Notes under the pieces: model-generated
What the model saw: the letters and a program-made list of their open reading frames with translations, nothing else
Databases searched by the model: none
What the model was told of the DNA's origin: nothing
DNA from: Actinomadura sp. HBU206391
GTDB lineage: Bacteria > Actinomycetota > Actinomycetes > Streptosporangiales > Streptosporangiaceae
Assembly (NCBI RefSeq): GCF_014323665.1
Contig: NZ_JABVEB010000013.1
Span: 22,413 to 86,412 of the forward strand
Direction: 5' to 3'
DNA: 64,000 bases
Position numbers and translations under genes: made by a program
In this document: positions 50,607-60,075 of the stretch, in pieces
Numbering within the stretch: position 1 is the stretch's first letter
How the letters are laid out: every line of letters begins with the position of its first letter

Positions 50607-53600
50607 GTGGGCGTGGCGCTTCGAGCCGGCAGGCCAGAGGGACCGCTCGATCCGGATTCCGGGCCGGTGCAGCAGCTCGCCTGGGAGTTGCGGAAATTGC
50701 GGGAACTGGCAGGGACGCCGAGCTACCGGTCCCTCGCCAAACGAGCGCACTATTCGGTCAGTACGTTGGCCGAGGCGGCGCAGGGCAGGCGGCTGCCGAC
50801 CCTGGAAGTGACATTGGCGTACGTCGAGGCGTGCGGTGGCGACCGGGAGGAGTGGGCCGCCCGCTGGCAGGAGGCCGCGGGTCTGGCGACATCCGGCCCG
50901 GACGCCGATCAGGGGTGCCCGTATCCGGGCTTGGCCGCCTTCCAGCAACGAGACGCCGCATGGTTCTTCGGCCGGGACGACCTGGTCGGGCGGCTGGTCG
51001 AGCAGCTCGAAGACGGGCGCGGCCTGACGGCGGTGTTCGGCGCCTCGGGCAGCGGAAAGTCCTCCCTCATCCGGGCCGGCCTGCTCCCCGCCCTGCCGGA
51101 GGACCGGTATCCGCTCGTCCTCACCCCAGGGGCGCATCCGCTCGCCGAGCTCGCCGCCGCCGTGGCCGCGGTGACCGGTGACGATCCCGGTGCGTTGCGC
51201 GAGAGGCTCGGCGCCGACCCTGACGCGCTGCTCCTGGCATCGACCGGCCGGTCGCCAGTGCAGCCCCCAGTGCAACTGCCCGGGCAGTCGGCAGAGCAGC
51301 CGCCCGTGCCGCCGGCAGGGGAGTCGGCAGAGCAGCCGCCCGTGCCGTCGGCCGGGCGGCCTGTGGGGTGGCCGGACGAGGTGCGCCTGCTGCTCGTGGT
51401 CGACCAGTTCGAGGAGGTCTTCACGCTCTGCGCGGACGCCGTCGAGCGCAGCGCCTTCATCGGGGCGATCGCGTCCGTCGCACGTGCCCGCTTCGATCGT
51501 TGCCAGGTCGTGCTGGCGGTACGCGCCGACTTCTACGGCCACTGCTCGAGCGATCCGAACCTCGTCGCCGCGCTACGCGAGGGGACACAACTGCCGATCG
51601 GGCCGCCGAGCGAGGCGGAACTACGCGAGATCATCACCGAATCGGCGGCCCAGGCGGGCCTGAGCGTCGACGCCGACCTGGTGGCGACGCTGCTCTCGGA
51701 CGCCGCCGACCAGCCCGGGGCGCTGCCGCTGCTGTCGCACGCGCTGCGCGAGACCTGGCAGCGCCATCAGGGCTCGGACCTGCGCCTCGCCGACTACCAG
51801 GCCAGCGGTGGAATGCGCGGCAGCATCGCCCAGACCGCCGAGAGGATCTACCTGGGCAGCGGCGCGGACCGGCGACAGGCGATCCGGACGATCTTCGTAC
51901 GGCTGACCGCGCTCGGAGAGGGCACCGACGACACCCGGCGGCGCATCGGCCGTGCCGAGTTGCAGGGCATCGCTGCCGGCGTCGATGTCGGCGACCTGCT
52001 GGAGGAGCTCGCTCGCGCCCGGCTGGTCGTCCTCGGTGAGGACACGGTCGAGGTCGCCCACGAGGCGGTCATCTCCGCCTGGCCCCGGCTGCGCGACTGG
52101 CTCATCGACGACCGCTCCGACCTGCGTACGCACCGGCGGCTGACCCAGGCCGCCGGCACCTGGGCCGAGCTCGGCCGCGACGCCGGGGCGCTCATGCGCG
52201 GCGGGCAGCTTGCCGTGGTGAAGAGCTGGGCGCAGCGGCATCCCGAGGACCTCAACGACCTGGAGGACGAGTTCCTCGGCGTCAGCACCGCCGCCGACCG
52301 CCGCCGCAGCCGGCTGACGCGGCAGCTGATAGCGGCCATGGCGACGCTGCTTGTACTGGCGCTGGTCGCGGCGGTCACGGCCGCACGAGCGCAGCAGTCG
52401 GCGAAGGACCAACGCGATGTGGCGCTGTCGGAGAAGGCGGCCGGGGAGGCCGCCGATCTGCGGAAGGTCGACCCGGCGCTGGCCGCGCAACTGAGCCTCG
52501 CCGCCTACCGTCTCTCGCCCACGGTGGCTGCCCGCAGCAGCCTGATGAGCAGCTTCGCGGCCCCGTTCGCCACCCGGCTGACCCATGAGATCAACACGAC
52601 GGCGTTCACTCCCGACGGACGCATCATGGCGACCGGCGGGGACGACCGCACGATCCGGCTGTGGGACGTGACCGCTCCGCACCGGCCGTCCGCCATCGCC
52701 GTACTGCCGGGGCAGCCCGATGACGTCGAGTCGCTCAGTGTCAGCCTGGACGCCCGCACCATGGTCAGTGCGAACTACGACGGCACCGTACGCCTCTGGG
52801 ACATCTCCGAGCCGCGTCGTCCGGCGCTGCGGGCCACTCTCGCCGCGCACAAGGAGGCGGTCTTCCGTGCGCCGCTGAGCCCGGACGCCCGCACACTGGC
52901 GACCGCGAGCGCCGACGGCAACGTACGGCTGTGGGACCTGTCGCAGCCGGGCGCCCCCACCCGGCTGGCCGAACTGACCGGGCACACCGCGACCGTCGGC
53001 ACGGCCGCGTTCAGCCCGGACGGCAAGACGCTTGCGACCGGCAGCGACGACGGCACCGCGCGGCTGTGGAGCGTCGGTGACCCGCGTCGCGCCAGGTCAC
53101 TCGCCCGGTTGCCGCGCCAGGAGAGCGCCATCACCTCAGTGGCGTTCGGCCCCGATGGGCGGACGCTCGCGGCGGCGGGCTACGACCACAAGACCCGGCT
53201 GTGGGACGTCGCGAAGCCCCGCGACCCGGTGGCGCTCGCCACCCTGTCCGGCCACGCCGCACCTCTCCAGGCGGTCACGTTCAGCCCGGACGGCCGGACG
53301 CTGGCCACGGGCGGCTGGGACTACACCGCACGCCTGTGGGACGTCTCCGAACCCCGCCACCCCAGGCCGCTCACCACGTTGTCCAATCACACCAACACCA
53401 TCTGGTCCCTGACCTTCAGCCCGAACGGGCGGATCCTGGCCTCGGCCAGCTCAGATCACAGCGCGCTGCTCACCGACGTGCCCGGCCCGCTGATGGCGGG
53501 TCACGACGGCGCCCTCTCGACCGCGGCTCTGAGTCCGGACGGACGAAGCGCGGTCGTCGGCAGCGAGGACTTCACCGCCCGGCTGTGGGACGTCCACGAG

Positions 53601-54572
53601 TCGGGCCATCCGGGGCCGCTGTCGGTGCTGCGCGGTCACACGGGTCAGGTCAAGGCGGTGGCGTTCAGCGGCTCGGGCCGGATCGTGGCGACGGGGAGCA
53701 TCGACACCACGGTGGGCCTGTGGGACGTCTCAGATCCGCGGCGACCGGTCCGGCTCGGGTCACTGAAGACCGGCGTCGAGGTGCGTACGGTCGCGTTCAT
53801 GCCCGGCGACGGGATCCTCGCGAGCGCGGGCGGCGGTGTGGCCGAGGTGGAGCTGTGGGACGTCTCCGATCCGCGCCGGCCCGAGCCCGCCGGGATCATC
53901 AAGCAGAACATGGGGTCGATCTCGGTGGCGTTCAGCCCGCGCGGTCGGCTGCTGGCCGTCGTACAGGACTACGACGTGCATCTGTGGAACGTCACCGATC
54001 CGCACCGGCCGGTGCGCGTGGCCGAGTTCGCCGCGCATCCCGACACGATCCAGAAGTTGGTGTTCAGCCCCGACGGGCGCAGGCTGGCGACCGCCGGTCT
54101 GGACGGCACCGCGCGCCTGTGGGACGTCGCCGACCCCGCGCGTCCCCGGGCGCTCGCCACGATGACCGGACATGTCGGCGGGGTGCAGTCGGTCGCGTTC
54201 AGCCCCGACGGCCGCGCGCTGGCGACCGCGGGTCTGGACGGTACGGCGCGACTGTGGGATCTGGACGGTGGCAGCACGGTCGGCAGCGGCGGCAGTGGCG
54301 GCGGCACGGCCGGCGTCGGTGGCAACGTACGGCCGGTGCTCCGTGCCGTTCTCAACGGGCACTCCGATCGGGTGCACGCGGTGGCCTTCGGCCCCGACGG
54401 ACGCACCGTGCTCACCTCGAGCGAGGACCGCACCGCGCGCCTGTGGAACACCGATCCCGAACAGGTGGCCGCGCAGGTCTGCGCGGTGGCTCACTCGCGC
54501 ATCACCCGCAGGGAGTGGGACAGGTACTTCCCCGGCGTCGGCTACCGGCCTCCGTGCGCAGGCACGAGCTGA
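50607..54572 (+). CDS. HTH - nSTAND ATPase - 14x WD40 repeat protein
   Basis: 1321 residues. An N-terminal HTH (about 20-75, RSLAKRAHYSVSTLAEAAQGRRLPTLEVTLAYVEAC) is followed by an nSTAND NTPase: CPYPGLAAFQQRDAAWFFGRDD, P-loop GASGSGKSS at 145-152, and Walker B-like LLLVVDQFEEVF after a repeat insertion. A single membrane helix lies near 570-595 (LIAAMATLLVLALVAAVTAA), then 14 WD repeats (about 650-1305), most ending in the LWDVS-type strand. Fourteen repeats suit two seven-bladed propellers. The helix would place the propellers outside and the HTH inside, or anchor the NTPase. Repeat 7 is degenerate. It is likely a signal-gated switch. Confidence 0.9.
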   Translation: MGVALRAGRPEGPLDPDSGPVQQLAWELRKLRELAGTPSYRSLAKRAHYSVSTLAEAAQGRRLPTLEVTLAYVEACGGDREEWAARWQEAAGLATSGPDADQGCPYPGLAAFQQRDAAWFFGRDDLVGRLVEQLEDGRGLTAVFGASGSGKSSLIRAGLLPALPEDRYPLVLTPGAHPLAELAAAVAAVTGDDPGALRERLGADPDALLLASTGRSPVQPPVQLPGQSAEQPPVPPAGESAEQPPVPSAGRPVGWPDEVRLLLVVDQFEEVFTLCADAVERSAFIGAIASVARARFDRCQVVLAVRADFYGHCSSDPNLVAALREGTQLPIGPPSEAELREIITESAAQAGLSVDADLVATLLSDAADQPGALPLLSHALRETWQRHQGSDLRLADYQASGGMRGSIAQTAERIYLGSGADRRQAIRTIFVRLTALGEGTDDTRRRIGRAELQGIAAGVDVGDLLEELARARLVVLGEDTVEVAHEAVISAWPRLRDWLIDDRSDLRTHRRLTQAAGTWAELGRDAGALMRGGQLAVVKSWAQRHPEDLNDLEDEFLGVSTAADRRRSRLTRQLIAAMATLLVLALVAAVTAARAQQSAKDQRDVALSEKAAGEAADLRKVDPALAAQLSLAAYRLSPTVAARSSLMSSFAAPFATRLTHEINTTAFTPDGRIMATGGDDRTIRLWDVTAPHRPSAIAVLPGQPDDVESLSVSLDARTMVSANYDGTVRLWDISEPRRPALRATLAAHKEAVFRAPLSPDARTLATASADGNVRLWDLSQPGAPTRLAELTGHTATVGTAAFSPDGKTLATGSDDGTARLWSVGDPRRARSLARLPRQESAITSVAFGPDGRTLAAAGYDHKTRLWDVAKPRDPVALATLSGHAAPLQAVTFSPDGRTLATGGWDYTARLWDVSEPRHPRPLTTLSNHTNTIWSLTFSPNGRILASASSDHSALLTDVPGPLMAGHDGALSTAALSPDGRSAVVGSEDFTARLWDVHESGHPGPLSVLRGHTGQVKAVAFSGSGRIVATGSIDTTVGLWDVSDPRRPVRLGSLKTGVEVRTVAFMPGDGILASAGGGVAEVELWDVSDPRRPEPAGIIKQNMGSISVAFSPRGRLLAVVQDYDVHLWNVTDPHRPVRVAEFAAHPDTIQKLVFSPDGRRLATAGLDGTARLWDVADPARPRALATMTGHVGGVQSVAFSPDGRALATAGLDGTARLWDLDGGSTVGSGGSGGGTAGVGGNVRPVLRAVLNGHSDRVHAVAFGPDGRTVLTSSEDRTARLWNTDPEQVAAQVCAVAHSRITRREWDRYFPGVGYRPPCAGTS
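51287..51347. repeat. 25-bp direct repeats inside the nSTAND gene
   Basis: An identical 25-nt unit occurs at 51287-51311 and 51323-51347 (36-nt period, 12 codons). It encodes a Ser-Ala-Glu-Gln-Pro-Pro-Val-Pro repeat inserted between the P-loop half and the Walker B strand of the NTPase. The insertion keeps the reading frame. Confidence 0.85.
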
Positions 54573-54661
54573 CGTACTCCCTCCATGCCCGAACCCGCAC
54601 CAGAACGGATCTTTCCTCAGTAACGTGCATGAGCACACAATCATGATCTTGTGGAGGGGTC

Positions 54662-55966
54662 TTGCGGTCCGAGGAATTCACCCGGCGTGATTTCGGCAAG
54701 CTGATGGGTCTCGGCGGGCTGGCGCTGGGCGTCCCCGGCCTGGCGGCGGGGTGCACCACCGAGGCGCCCGCCGCCCGCGTCGCCGCCGCGGTGCAGCGCA
54801 CCTGGCGGATCTCCGGGGCCGCAGGGGCCGGGCTGAGCGGCTTCGACACGGCCGTCAAGACCGTCATGCAGGCCCGGAGCATCCCGTGCGGTTCCCTCGC
54901 CGTGATGCGCAACGGGAAGCTGTTGCTCGCCCGGGGTTACACATGGAGCGACGATGCGTCGCTCAGCGTCCAGCCGACCTCGTTGTTCCGGATCGCGAGC
55001 CTCAGCAAGGCCGTCACCGCGACCGCCGTCATGCGGCTGGTGCAGGACGGCAAGCTGAGCCTGGCCACCCCGGTGACGCAGCTGCTCACCTTGACGCCGC
55101 CGGACGGCCAGTCGGCCGATCCGCGGCTGAGTCAAGTGACCGTACGCCGTCTGCTTCAGCACCTGGGCGGCTGGGACCGCTCGATCACCGCAGATCCGAC
55201 CTACCGTGACCGTGAGATCGCCACTCAACTGGGCGTTCCTCTTCCGATCACCAAGGCCGACATGATCCGGTTCGGTACAGGGCTGAAGATGGATCACGCC
55301 CCGGGCACCACCTACGCCTACAGCAACTACGGCTATCTGCTCCTGGGACAGATCATCGAGATGGTCTCGGGAACCACCTACGCGGACTACGTCCAGCAGG
55401 AGGTGCTCACACCGCTGAGCATCTCGCGCATGCGTCCGGGCAGATCGCTGCGGAGCGGAGCGGCGCCCGGCGAGGTCCCATACTACTCGCAGTACACCGG
55501 GAAGTCCGTGTTCGACGCCGCGGGAACGACCGTGCCCAACCCGTACGGTTCGTTCAACCTGGAGAATCGGACCGCGGTGGGCGGGTGGCTGGCTTCGGCG
55601 GTCGACTACGCTCGCTTCGCCACCATCTTCGACGGCAAGACCACGGTGCTGAACGGCACCTCGGTCTCCACGATGTTCGCCAAGCCCGAGACGGGGCTCA
55701 ACGCGGACGGGTACTACTACGGCTTCGGCTGGAACGTGCGCGATGTCAGCGGCGGGCGCAACACCTGGCACGACGGCAGCCTGCCCGGCACCACGACGCT
55801 GGTGACCCGCAGATTCGACGGGATCACCTGGGCGCTCCTGTTCGACCAGCGTGACGACGCCTCAGGCCTCGGCTACACCTACAACGACTTCAGCCAGCCG
55901 CTGCACCAGGCCGCGAACGCCGTGACCACCTGGCCCACGGGAGATCTCTCCGGCCTCTATTTCTGA
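54662..55966 (+). CDS. serine hydrolase, class C beta-lactamase / DD-peptidase family
   Basis: 434 residues. The N-terminus combines a twin-arginine signal (TRRDFGKLMGLGGLAL) and a lipobox LAAGC with Cys31, so the mature protein should be a Tat-exported lipoprotein. Catalytic motifs: Ser113-x-x-Lys116 (SLSK), Tyr220-Ser-Asn222, and HDGS near the C-terminus in place of KTG. The family includes DD-peptidases, esterases and beta-lactamases; the HDG variant is usual for esterase/peptidase members. TTG 54662 is the only start that includes the signal and has GGAGG 4 nt upstream. Confidence 0.9.
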   Translation: MRSEEFTRRDFGKLMGLGGLALGVPGLAAGCTTEAPAARVAAAVQRTWRISGAAGAGLSGFDTAVKTVMQARSIPCGSLAVMRNGKLLLARGYTWSDDASLSVQPTSLFRIASLSKAVTATAVMRLVQDGKLSLATPVTQLLTLTPPDGQSADPRLSQVTVRRLLQHLGGWDRSITADPTYRDREIATQLGVPLPITKADMIRFGTGLKMDHAPGTTYAYSNYGYLLLGQIIEMVSGTTYADYVQQEVLTPLSISRMRPGRSLRSGAAPGEVPYYSQYTGKSVFDAAGTTVPNPYGSFNLENRTAVGGWLASAVDYARFATIFDGKTTVLNGTSVSTMFAKPETGLNADGYYYGFGWNVRDVSGGRNTWHDGSLPGTTTLVTRRFDGITWALLFDQRDDASGLGYTYNDFSQPLHQAANAVTTWPTGDLSGLYF

Positions 55967-56169
55967 GCGGTCGGCGGTGTGCCCTATTAAGGCCCCAAAA
56001 ACGCCTATCGATCATTAGGCCCGTGGGCCCTTTCTCCCGGGTGTCGCGGCCGATTGAATTGTGCTCACGTTCCCGTGCGAACAAATTGTCGAGGTACTTT
56101 TTCGTGCAGGGAAATTGTCAATTCATGCGCTGGGGCTAAAAGTCCGGCCGGTCGATTCCAGGGAGTCGC

Positions 56170-56600
56170 ATGAACATCCGCTCGAACCGTTTCAAAGCTC
56201 GCCTCGCGATGCTGGCCGTCATGCCCGCGGTGGCGGCGTCCGCCGTGGTCGTCGGCAGCGCCACCCTGCGCTTGCCGCCTGCGGACAGGTCGGCGGCGAC
56301 TTCACGCATAAGGACGGCGTGTCACGTGTCGCGTTCACCGCTGTCAAGAACTGCACGAACAACGACATCCGCGTGTACGGACGTCTCTATGACACGAAGA
56401 ACGACAGCCGTAGCGTGCGCCTGGACATCAAGTAAGGCGGCACCTTCGGTAACGACTTCGTGAGGTGGGGAGGCGGATACAACACCAGTACGCCGTTCGA
56501 CCACAATGCCGGCGACACCGGCTCGTACATCGAGCTCTGCATGTTCGCCTACAACAGCTTCGGGCAGAGCAGCACCGATTGCGAGCCCTATTACTTCTGA
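56170..56600 (+). pseudogene. small secreted protein, broken by a frameshift and a stop
   Basis: Codons 1-30 encode a signal peptide (RLAMLAVMPAVAASAVVVGSAT). Restoring one missing base at about 56264 gives the cleavage-type sequence ATPALAACG and continues GGDFTHKDGVSRVAFTAVKNCTNNDIRVYGRLYD. That frame meets TAA at 56433-56435 and then resumes as coding-like sequence (GGTFGNDFVRWGGGYNTSTPFDHNAGDTGSYIELC) to a TGA at 56598-56600. Two independent lesions argue for real decay. The intact protein would be about 140 residues with several cysteines. I recognise no family. Confidence 0.7.
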
Positions 56601-56664
56601 CCCGCCGCTCTTCGTCGGGGGTAGGCCACCCCCCGGCTCGTAAGAGCACAGTCGAGGCAGACGT

Positions 56665-56690
56665 CGGCCCGTCGCGACAGCGGCGGGCCG
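56665..56690. terminator. hairpin, possible terminator
   Basis: Arms 56665-56675 and 56680-56690 pair over 11 bp with one G-U wobble around GACA, about 65 nt after the end of the secreted-protein remnant. Confidence 0.55.
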
Positions 56691-56832
56691 ATCGGCTGCA
56701 GCAGCCCGGGCGAAGAGCTCGTACTTGAGCGCGCTATGAGTCTGGGAATCAAACCGAACATGGCCCTTGAGGGCCCTGACCTGCGCTCCGATGTAGCCGT
56801 CAGAATCGGCTCTTAGCCCCTGTTCACCCTGG

Positions 56833-57003
56833 TTAATTGCGCGCTGATGGCACGACCGCTTCGGTGGTCTTCTTGCCCTTGCGGTACTGGATGACGTGCT
56901 CGGGTGTGGTGAACACGCCGACCAGGCCCGTGATCTCGATCTCGACGCCGGTCTCTTCCTGGCATTCGCGGATGCCGCACTGGCGGATCGTCTCGCCCTT
57001 CTT
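56833..57003 (-). pseudogene. NUDIX hydrolase fragment
   Basis: The Nudix box region KKGETIRQCGIRECQEETGVEIEITGLVGVFTTPEHVIQYRKGKK is clear and carries the RE-x2-EE core. The N-terminal strands before the box and everything after the next strand are missing, and the surrounding sequence shows no homology to the family. At most 40-45 family residues remain, so no active enzyme can be made. Confidence 0.75.
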
Positions 57004-57087
57004 CAGGTCGCCTGACCTGGGCCGCTCGTCATGTGATCCCTCAGTCGCTGCAGTGGCAGGGAACCGACTCCGGCAGGATGGATCCGC

Positions 57088-57559
57088 ATGACGGTTGGGA
57101 GACATGAACTCGCGCAGCTGCTCAGAACCGCCGGGCTGGAGGTAGTGGGGCAGGTCGAGGATGTCCTTTCGCCCTTGGCCGCATGGCGCCCGGTCATCGC
57201 GGTCCAAGCCACGCCCTCCGTCGCCGTACGAGGAGATCGGCCTGACCTCGTCGCCGAGATCAACGCGCAGTGGCGCCGGCTCGCGACTGATCGCGGGGTG
57301 ATCAGCGACGACGGAGTGTTCCTCATCGACGTCGCGGGCGACTGGACGGGCTGCGCGCCCCCGGCGCTGGACGCGGGTCCGACTCACCGCCGGGTGGGAC
57401 CTGGCCGGAGTGCTGGGAGACCGCCCCGGACAGCCGGAATTCGTCACGCTCTCGACGGATGGGGGCGCACTGGTGGGGGTGACGACCGAAGAGTTCGAGG
57501 TCTGGCTCATCGCCGTGGACGGCCTCGAGCAGCGGCAGGAGAACAGCCGCGCGGTCTGA
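57088..57559 (+). pseudogene. conserved hypothetical protein, frameshifted
   Basis: The first frame encodes ELAQLLRTAGLEVVGQVEDVLSPLAAWRPVIAVQATPSVAVRGDRPDLVAEINAQWRRLATDRGVISDDGVFLIDVAGDWTG. After about 57355 the protein-like sequence moves to another frame: VRLTAGWDLAGVLGDRPGQPEFVTLSTDGGALVGVTTEEFEVWLIAVDGL, ending with TGA at 57557-57559. Joined, the product would be about 155 residues. I recognise it as a coherent acidic globular protein but know no function. Confidence 0.7.
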
Positions 57560-57630
57560 TCGCGGCGACACTCGAAGGGCTCCGGTTTCATCCGGGGCCC
57601 TTTCTCTTTTGGGCGTTTGAACTGGGTCGC

Positions 57631-57661
57631 TTGACAACACACTACGGTAACACCCTAATGT
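57631..57661 (+). promoter_or_regulatory. promoter of the GntR-ABC-acylase operon
   Basis: TTGACA at 57631-57636 is a perfect -35. Candidate -10 boxes are CCTAAT (57654-57659, 17-bp spacer) and TAATGT (57656-57661, 19-bp spacer). The GntR-type regulator probably binds over or near this promoter; a CTAG-GTAT-CTAG element follows it. Confidence 0.6.
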
Positions 57662-57689
57662 GCTAGGTATCTAGATGAATGGAGTTCGG

Positions 57690-58082
57690 ATGATCGAGTT
57701 CCACCTGGACACCCGCTCGGGTGTTTCGCCGTATCTGCAGTTGGTGCGTCAGGTTCGGCAGGCGCTGCGGTTGGGCCTGCTGAAGGAGGGTGACCAGCTC
57801 CCGACGGTCAAGGAGGTGGTGGCGCGGCTGGCGATCAACCCCAACACGGTGCTCAAGGCCTATCGGGAACTCGAGCACGAGGGCCTGGCGGCCGCCCGGC
57901 CGGGGAGGGGGACGTTCGTGACGGCGACGCTGGCCGATGCCTCGCTGGCCGCGCACGGGCCGCTGCGTCAGGACCTGCGGCGCTGGCTGGCCAAGGCCCG
58001 CCGGGCGGGTCTGGACGAGGAGAGCATCGAGGCGCTGTTCATGACCACCTTTCGGGCCGCCGCTCAGGAGGAAATAGCATGA
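57690..58082 (+). CDS. GntR family regulator, YtrA subfamily
   Basis: 130 residues from ATG 57690, which has GGAG 7 nt upstream; an in-frame ATG five codons earlier does not. The GntR winged helix is SPYLQLVRQVRQALRLGLLKEGDQLPTVKEVVARLAINPNTVLKAYRELEHEGLAAARPGRGTFV. A short C-terminal helical tail, rather than a large effector domain, defines the YtrA subfamily, which usually represses a coupled ABC exporter. It overlaps the ATPase gene by 4 nt. Confidence 0.9.
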   Translation: MIEFHLDTRSGVSPYLQLVRQVRQALRLGLLKEGDQLPTVKEVVARLAINPNTVLKAYRELEHEGLAAARPGRGTFVTATLADASLAAHGPLRQDLRRWLAKARRAGLDEESIEALFMTTFRAAAQEEIA

Positions 58083-58969
58083 CCGCCGTCTTGCAGGCCC
58101 AGGGGCTGGGCAAAAGGTACGGGCGGCGCTGGGCGCTGACCGACTGCACCCTGGACATCCCGGCCGGGCATGTGGTGGGACTGGTCGGCCCCAACGGAGC
58201 GGGGAAGACCACGCTGCTGAACCTGGCCGGCGGCCAGATGGCACCGACGTCGGGCAGCATCACCGTGCTCGGCGGCCGGCCTGGGGCCGGCCCTGCGCAG
58301 CTGGCCAAGGTCGGGTTCGTCGCCCAGGACACCCCCACCTACGCCGGGTTGAGCGTCGCCGACCATCTACGGCTCGGCGCCCGGCTCAACCCCGGGTGGG
58401 ACGATGCACTGGCACGCGACCGGATCGAGCGGCTCGGCCTGGACCCCGCCCAGCGGGCCGGGAAGCTGTCGGGTGGTCAGCGCGCCCAGCTCGCTCTCAC
58501 TCTGGGCATCGCCAAACGACCAGAGCTGCTGATCCTGGACGAGCCGGTCGCCGCGCTCGACCCGCTCGCCCGCCGCGAGTTCCTGCAGGGCCTGATGGAG
58601 GCCGCGGTCGAGCACGAGCTCAGCGTGGTGCTGTCCTCCCACCTGGTCTCCGACGTGGAACGGGCCTGCGACCACCTCATCGTGCTCGTCGACTCCCGCG
58701 TCCAGGTGGCGGGAGAGGTCGAGGAGTTGCTGGCCACCCACCACCGGCTCACCGGCCCGCGCCGCGACCCCGCCACCCTCCCGGCGAACCAGCACGTCGT
58801 CTCGGCCAGCCACACCGAACGGCAGACCACTCTGATCATTCGCACCGACGCTCCGATCCACGACCCCGCCTGGACCGTCAGCCAGATCAATCTGGAGGAT
58901 CTCGTCCTGGCCTACATGGACAAGCGCACCGACACCGGCCGCCGGCCTGCCCTGGAGGTCCAACGATGA
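58079..58969 (+). CDS. ABC transporter ATP-binding protein
   Basis: 296 residues. Walker A GPNGAGKTT, signature LSGGQRAQLALTLGIAKRP, Walker B LLILDEPVAALDPLARREFL and H-loop SSHLVSDVERAC are followed by a roughly 80-residue C-terminal extension. The YtrB/BcrA-like pattern matches exporters controlled by YtrA-type regulators, often induced by cell-wall antibiotics. It is coupled at both ends (ATGA overlaps) to the GntR and permease genes. Confidence 0.92.
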   Translation: MTAVLQAQGLGKRYGRRWALTDCTLDIPAGHVVGLVGPNGAGKTTLLNLAGGQMAPTSGSITVLGGRPGAGPAQLAKVGFVAQDTPTYAGLSVADHLRLGARLNPGWDDALARDRIERLGLDPAQRAGKLSGGQRAQLALTLGIAKRPELLILDEPVAALDPLARREFLQGLMEAAVEHELSVVLSSHLVSDVERACDHLIVLVDSRVQVAGEVEELLATHHRLTGPRRDPATLPANQHVVSASHTERQTTLIIRTDAPIHDPAWTVSQINLEDLVLAYMDKRTDTGRRPALEVQR

Positions 58970-60048
58970 TCTGGCTGACCTGGCGCCAGTTCCGCGCCGC
59001 GGCCGCGATGATGTTCGCCGCCCTCGCCGCGCTCGCCGCCGTCCTGGCGCTCACCGGCCCGGGGCTTTCCGACGACTACGCCTCCGGTATCGCCGCCTGC
59101 ACCACCGAGAGCGGCGGCTGCTCGAACTATGTCCAGCGGTTCTTCCACGACAACCAGGCGTCGTTTCTTGCCGTCACCGCCATCGTGCTGCTGCTGCCCG
59201 CCCTCATCGGGCTGTTCTGGGGAGCGCCGCTGATCACCCGTGAGCTGGAGGCCGGCACACACCGGCTGGTGTGGAACCAGAGCATCACCCGCACCCGCTG
59301 GCTGACCGTCAAACTCGCCCTCACCGGCCTGGCCGCCATGACCGCCGCCGGACTGGGCAGCCTCGCGGTGACCTGGTGGGCCGGCCCCATCGACAAGGCC
59401 GCCGCCGGTAACTCCCCGGGCTTCCCGCGGCTGGGGCCGCTGGTGTTCGACGCCCGCGGCATCGTCCCGATCGGGTACGCGGCCTTCGCCTTCGCCCTCG
59501 GCGTCACCATCGGCATGCTCGTCCGCCGCACCCTGCCCGCCATGGCCATCACCCTGGTCGTCTTCGTCGCCGTCCAGATCGCCATGCCCCTGCTGGCCCG
59601 CCCCCATCTTTTGCCGCCTACCCGTTCGGCCATCCAGCTCACCGACTCGAAGATCGACCTGATCGGCATACGGCACCCCGGCGGCCCGCTGAATCTGAGC
59701 TTGGAGAAGCAGGTGCCCAGCGACACGGGCGCCTGGGTCCTGTCCAGCCGAATCGTCGACGCCTCGGGGAAGACCGTCGCCGGCGGGATCATCCCCGTGT
59801 CCACGTCCTCTGGGCCCTGCGCACCCCGGCCGGCCGGGCAGGAGCCCGAACCGCGGCCCGGGCAGTCCGGGCATCCGATGTTGCCTTGCCTCGTCGAACT
59901 GGGGCGGCTCGGCTACCGGCAACAGCTGACCTACCACGCCTCCAGCCGCTTCTGGACCTTCCAGTGGTACGAGACCGCCATCTACACCGCCCTCTCCCTC
60001 GGCCTGTCGGGTTTCTGCTTCTGGTGGCTCCGCCGCCGCCTGTCCTGA
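58966..60048 (+). CDS. ABC transporter permease
   Basis: 360 residues. MIWLTWRQFRAAAAMMFAALAALAAVLAL opens the protein, five to six further hydrophobic segments follow, and it closes with LSLGLSGFCFWWLRRRLS. A cytoplasmic turn GAPLITRELEAGTHRLVWNQSITRTRWLTVKL is characteristic of permeases paired with YtrB-like ATPases. The loop of about 90 residues before the last helix contains two cysteines and is extracytoplasmic. The start overlaps the ATPase stop. A 27-nt gap separates it from the acylase gene. Confidence 0.88.
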   Translation: MIWLTWRQFRAAAAMMFAALAALAAVLALTGPGLSDDYASGIAACTTESGGCSNYVQRFFHDNQASFLAVTAIVLLLPALIGLFWGAPLITRELEAGTHRLVWNQSITRTRWLTVKLALTGLAAMTAAGLGSLAVTWWAGPIDKAAAGNSPGFPRLGPLVFDARGIVPIGYAAFAFALGVTIGMLVRRTLPAMAITLVVFVAVQIAMPLLARPHLLPPTRSAIQLTDSKIDLIGIRHPGGPLNLSLEKQVPSDTGAWVLSSRIVDASGKTVAGGIIPVSTSSGPCAPRPAGQEPEPRPGQSGHPMLPCLVELGRLGYRQQLTYHASSRFWTFQWYETAIYTALSLGLSGFCFWWLRRRLS

Positions 60049-60075
60049 CCCCGCCTGCCGCCGGAGAGGAACCAC

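Noticed and set aside
46968..54572. AfsR-type regulator taken as evidence of an antibiotic gene cluster
   Set aside because: No polyketide, peptide, terpene or RiPP synthesis genes lie within the window around it.
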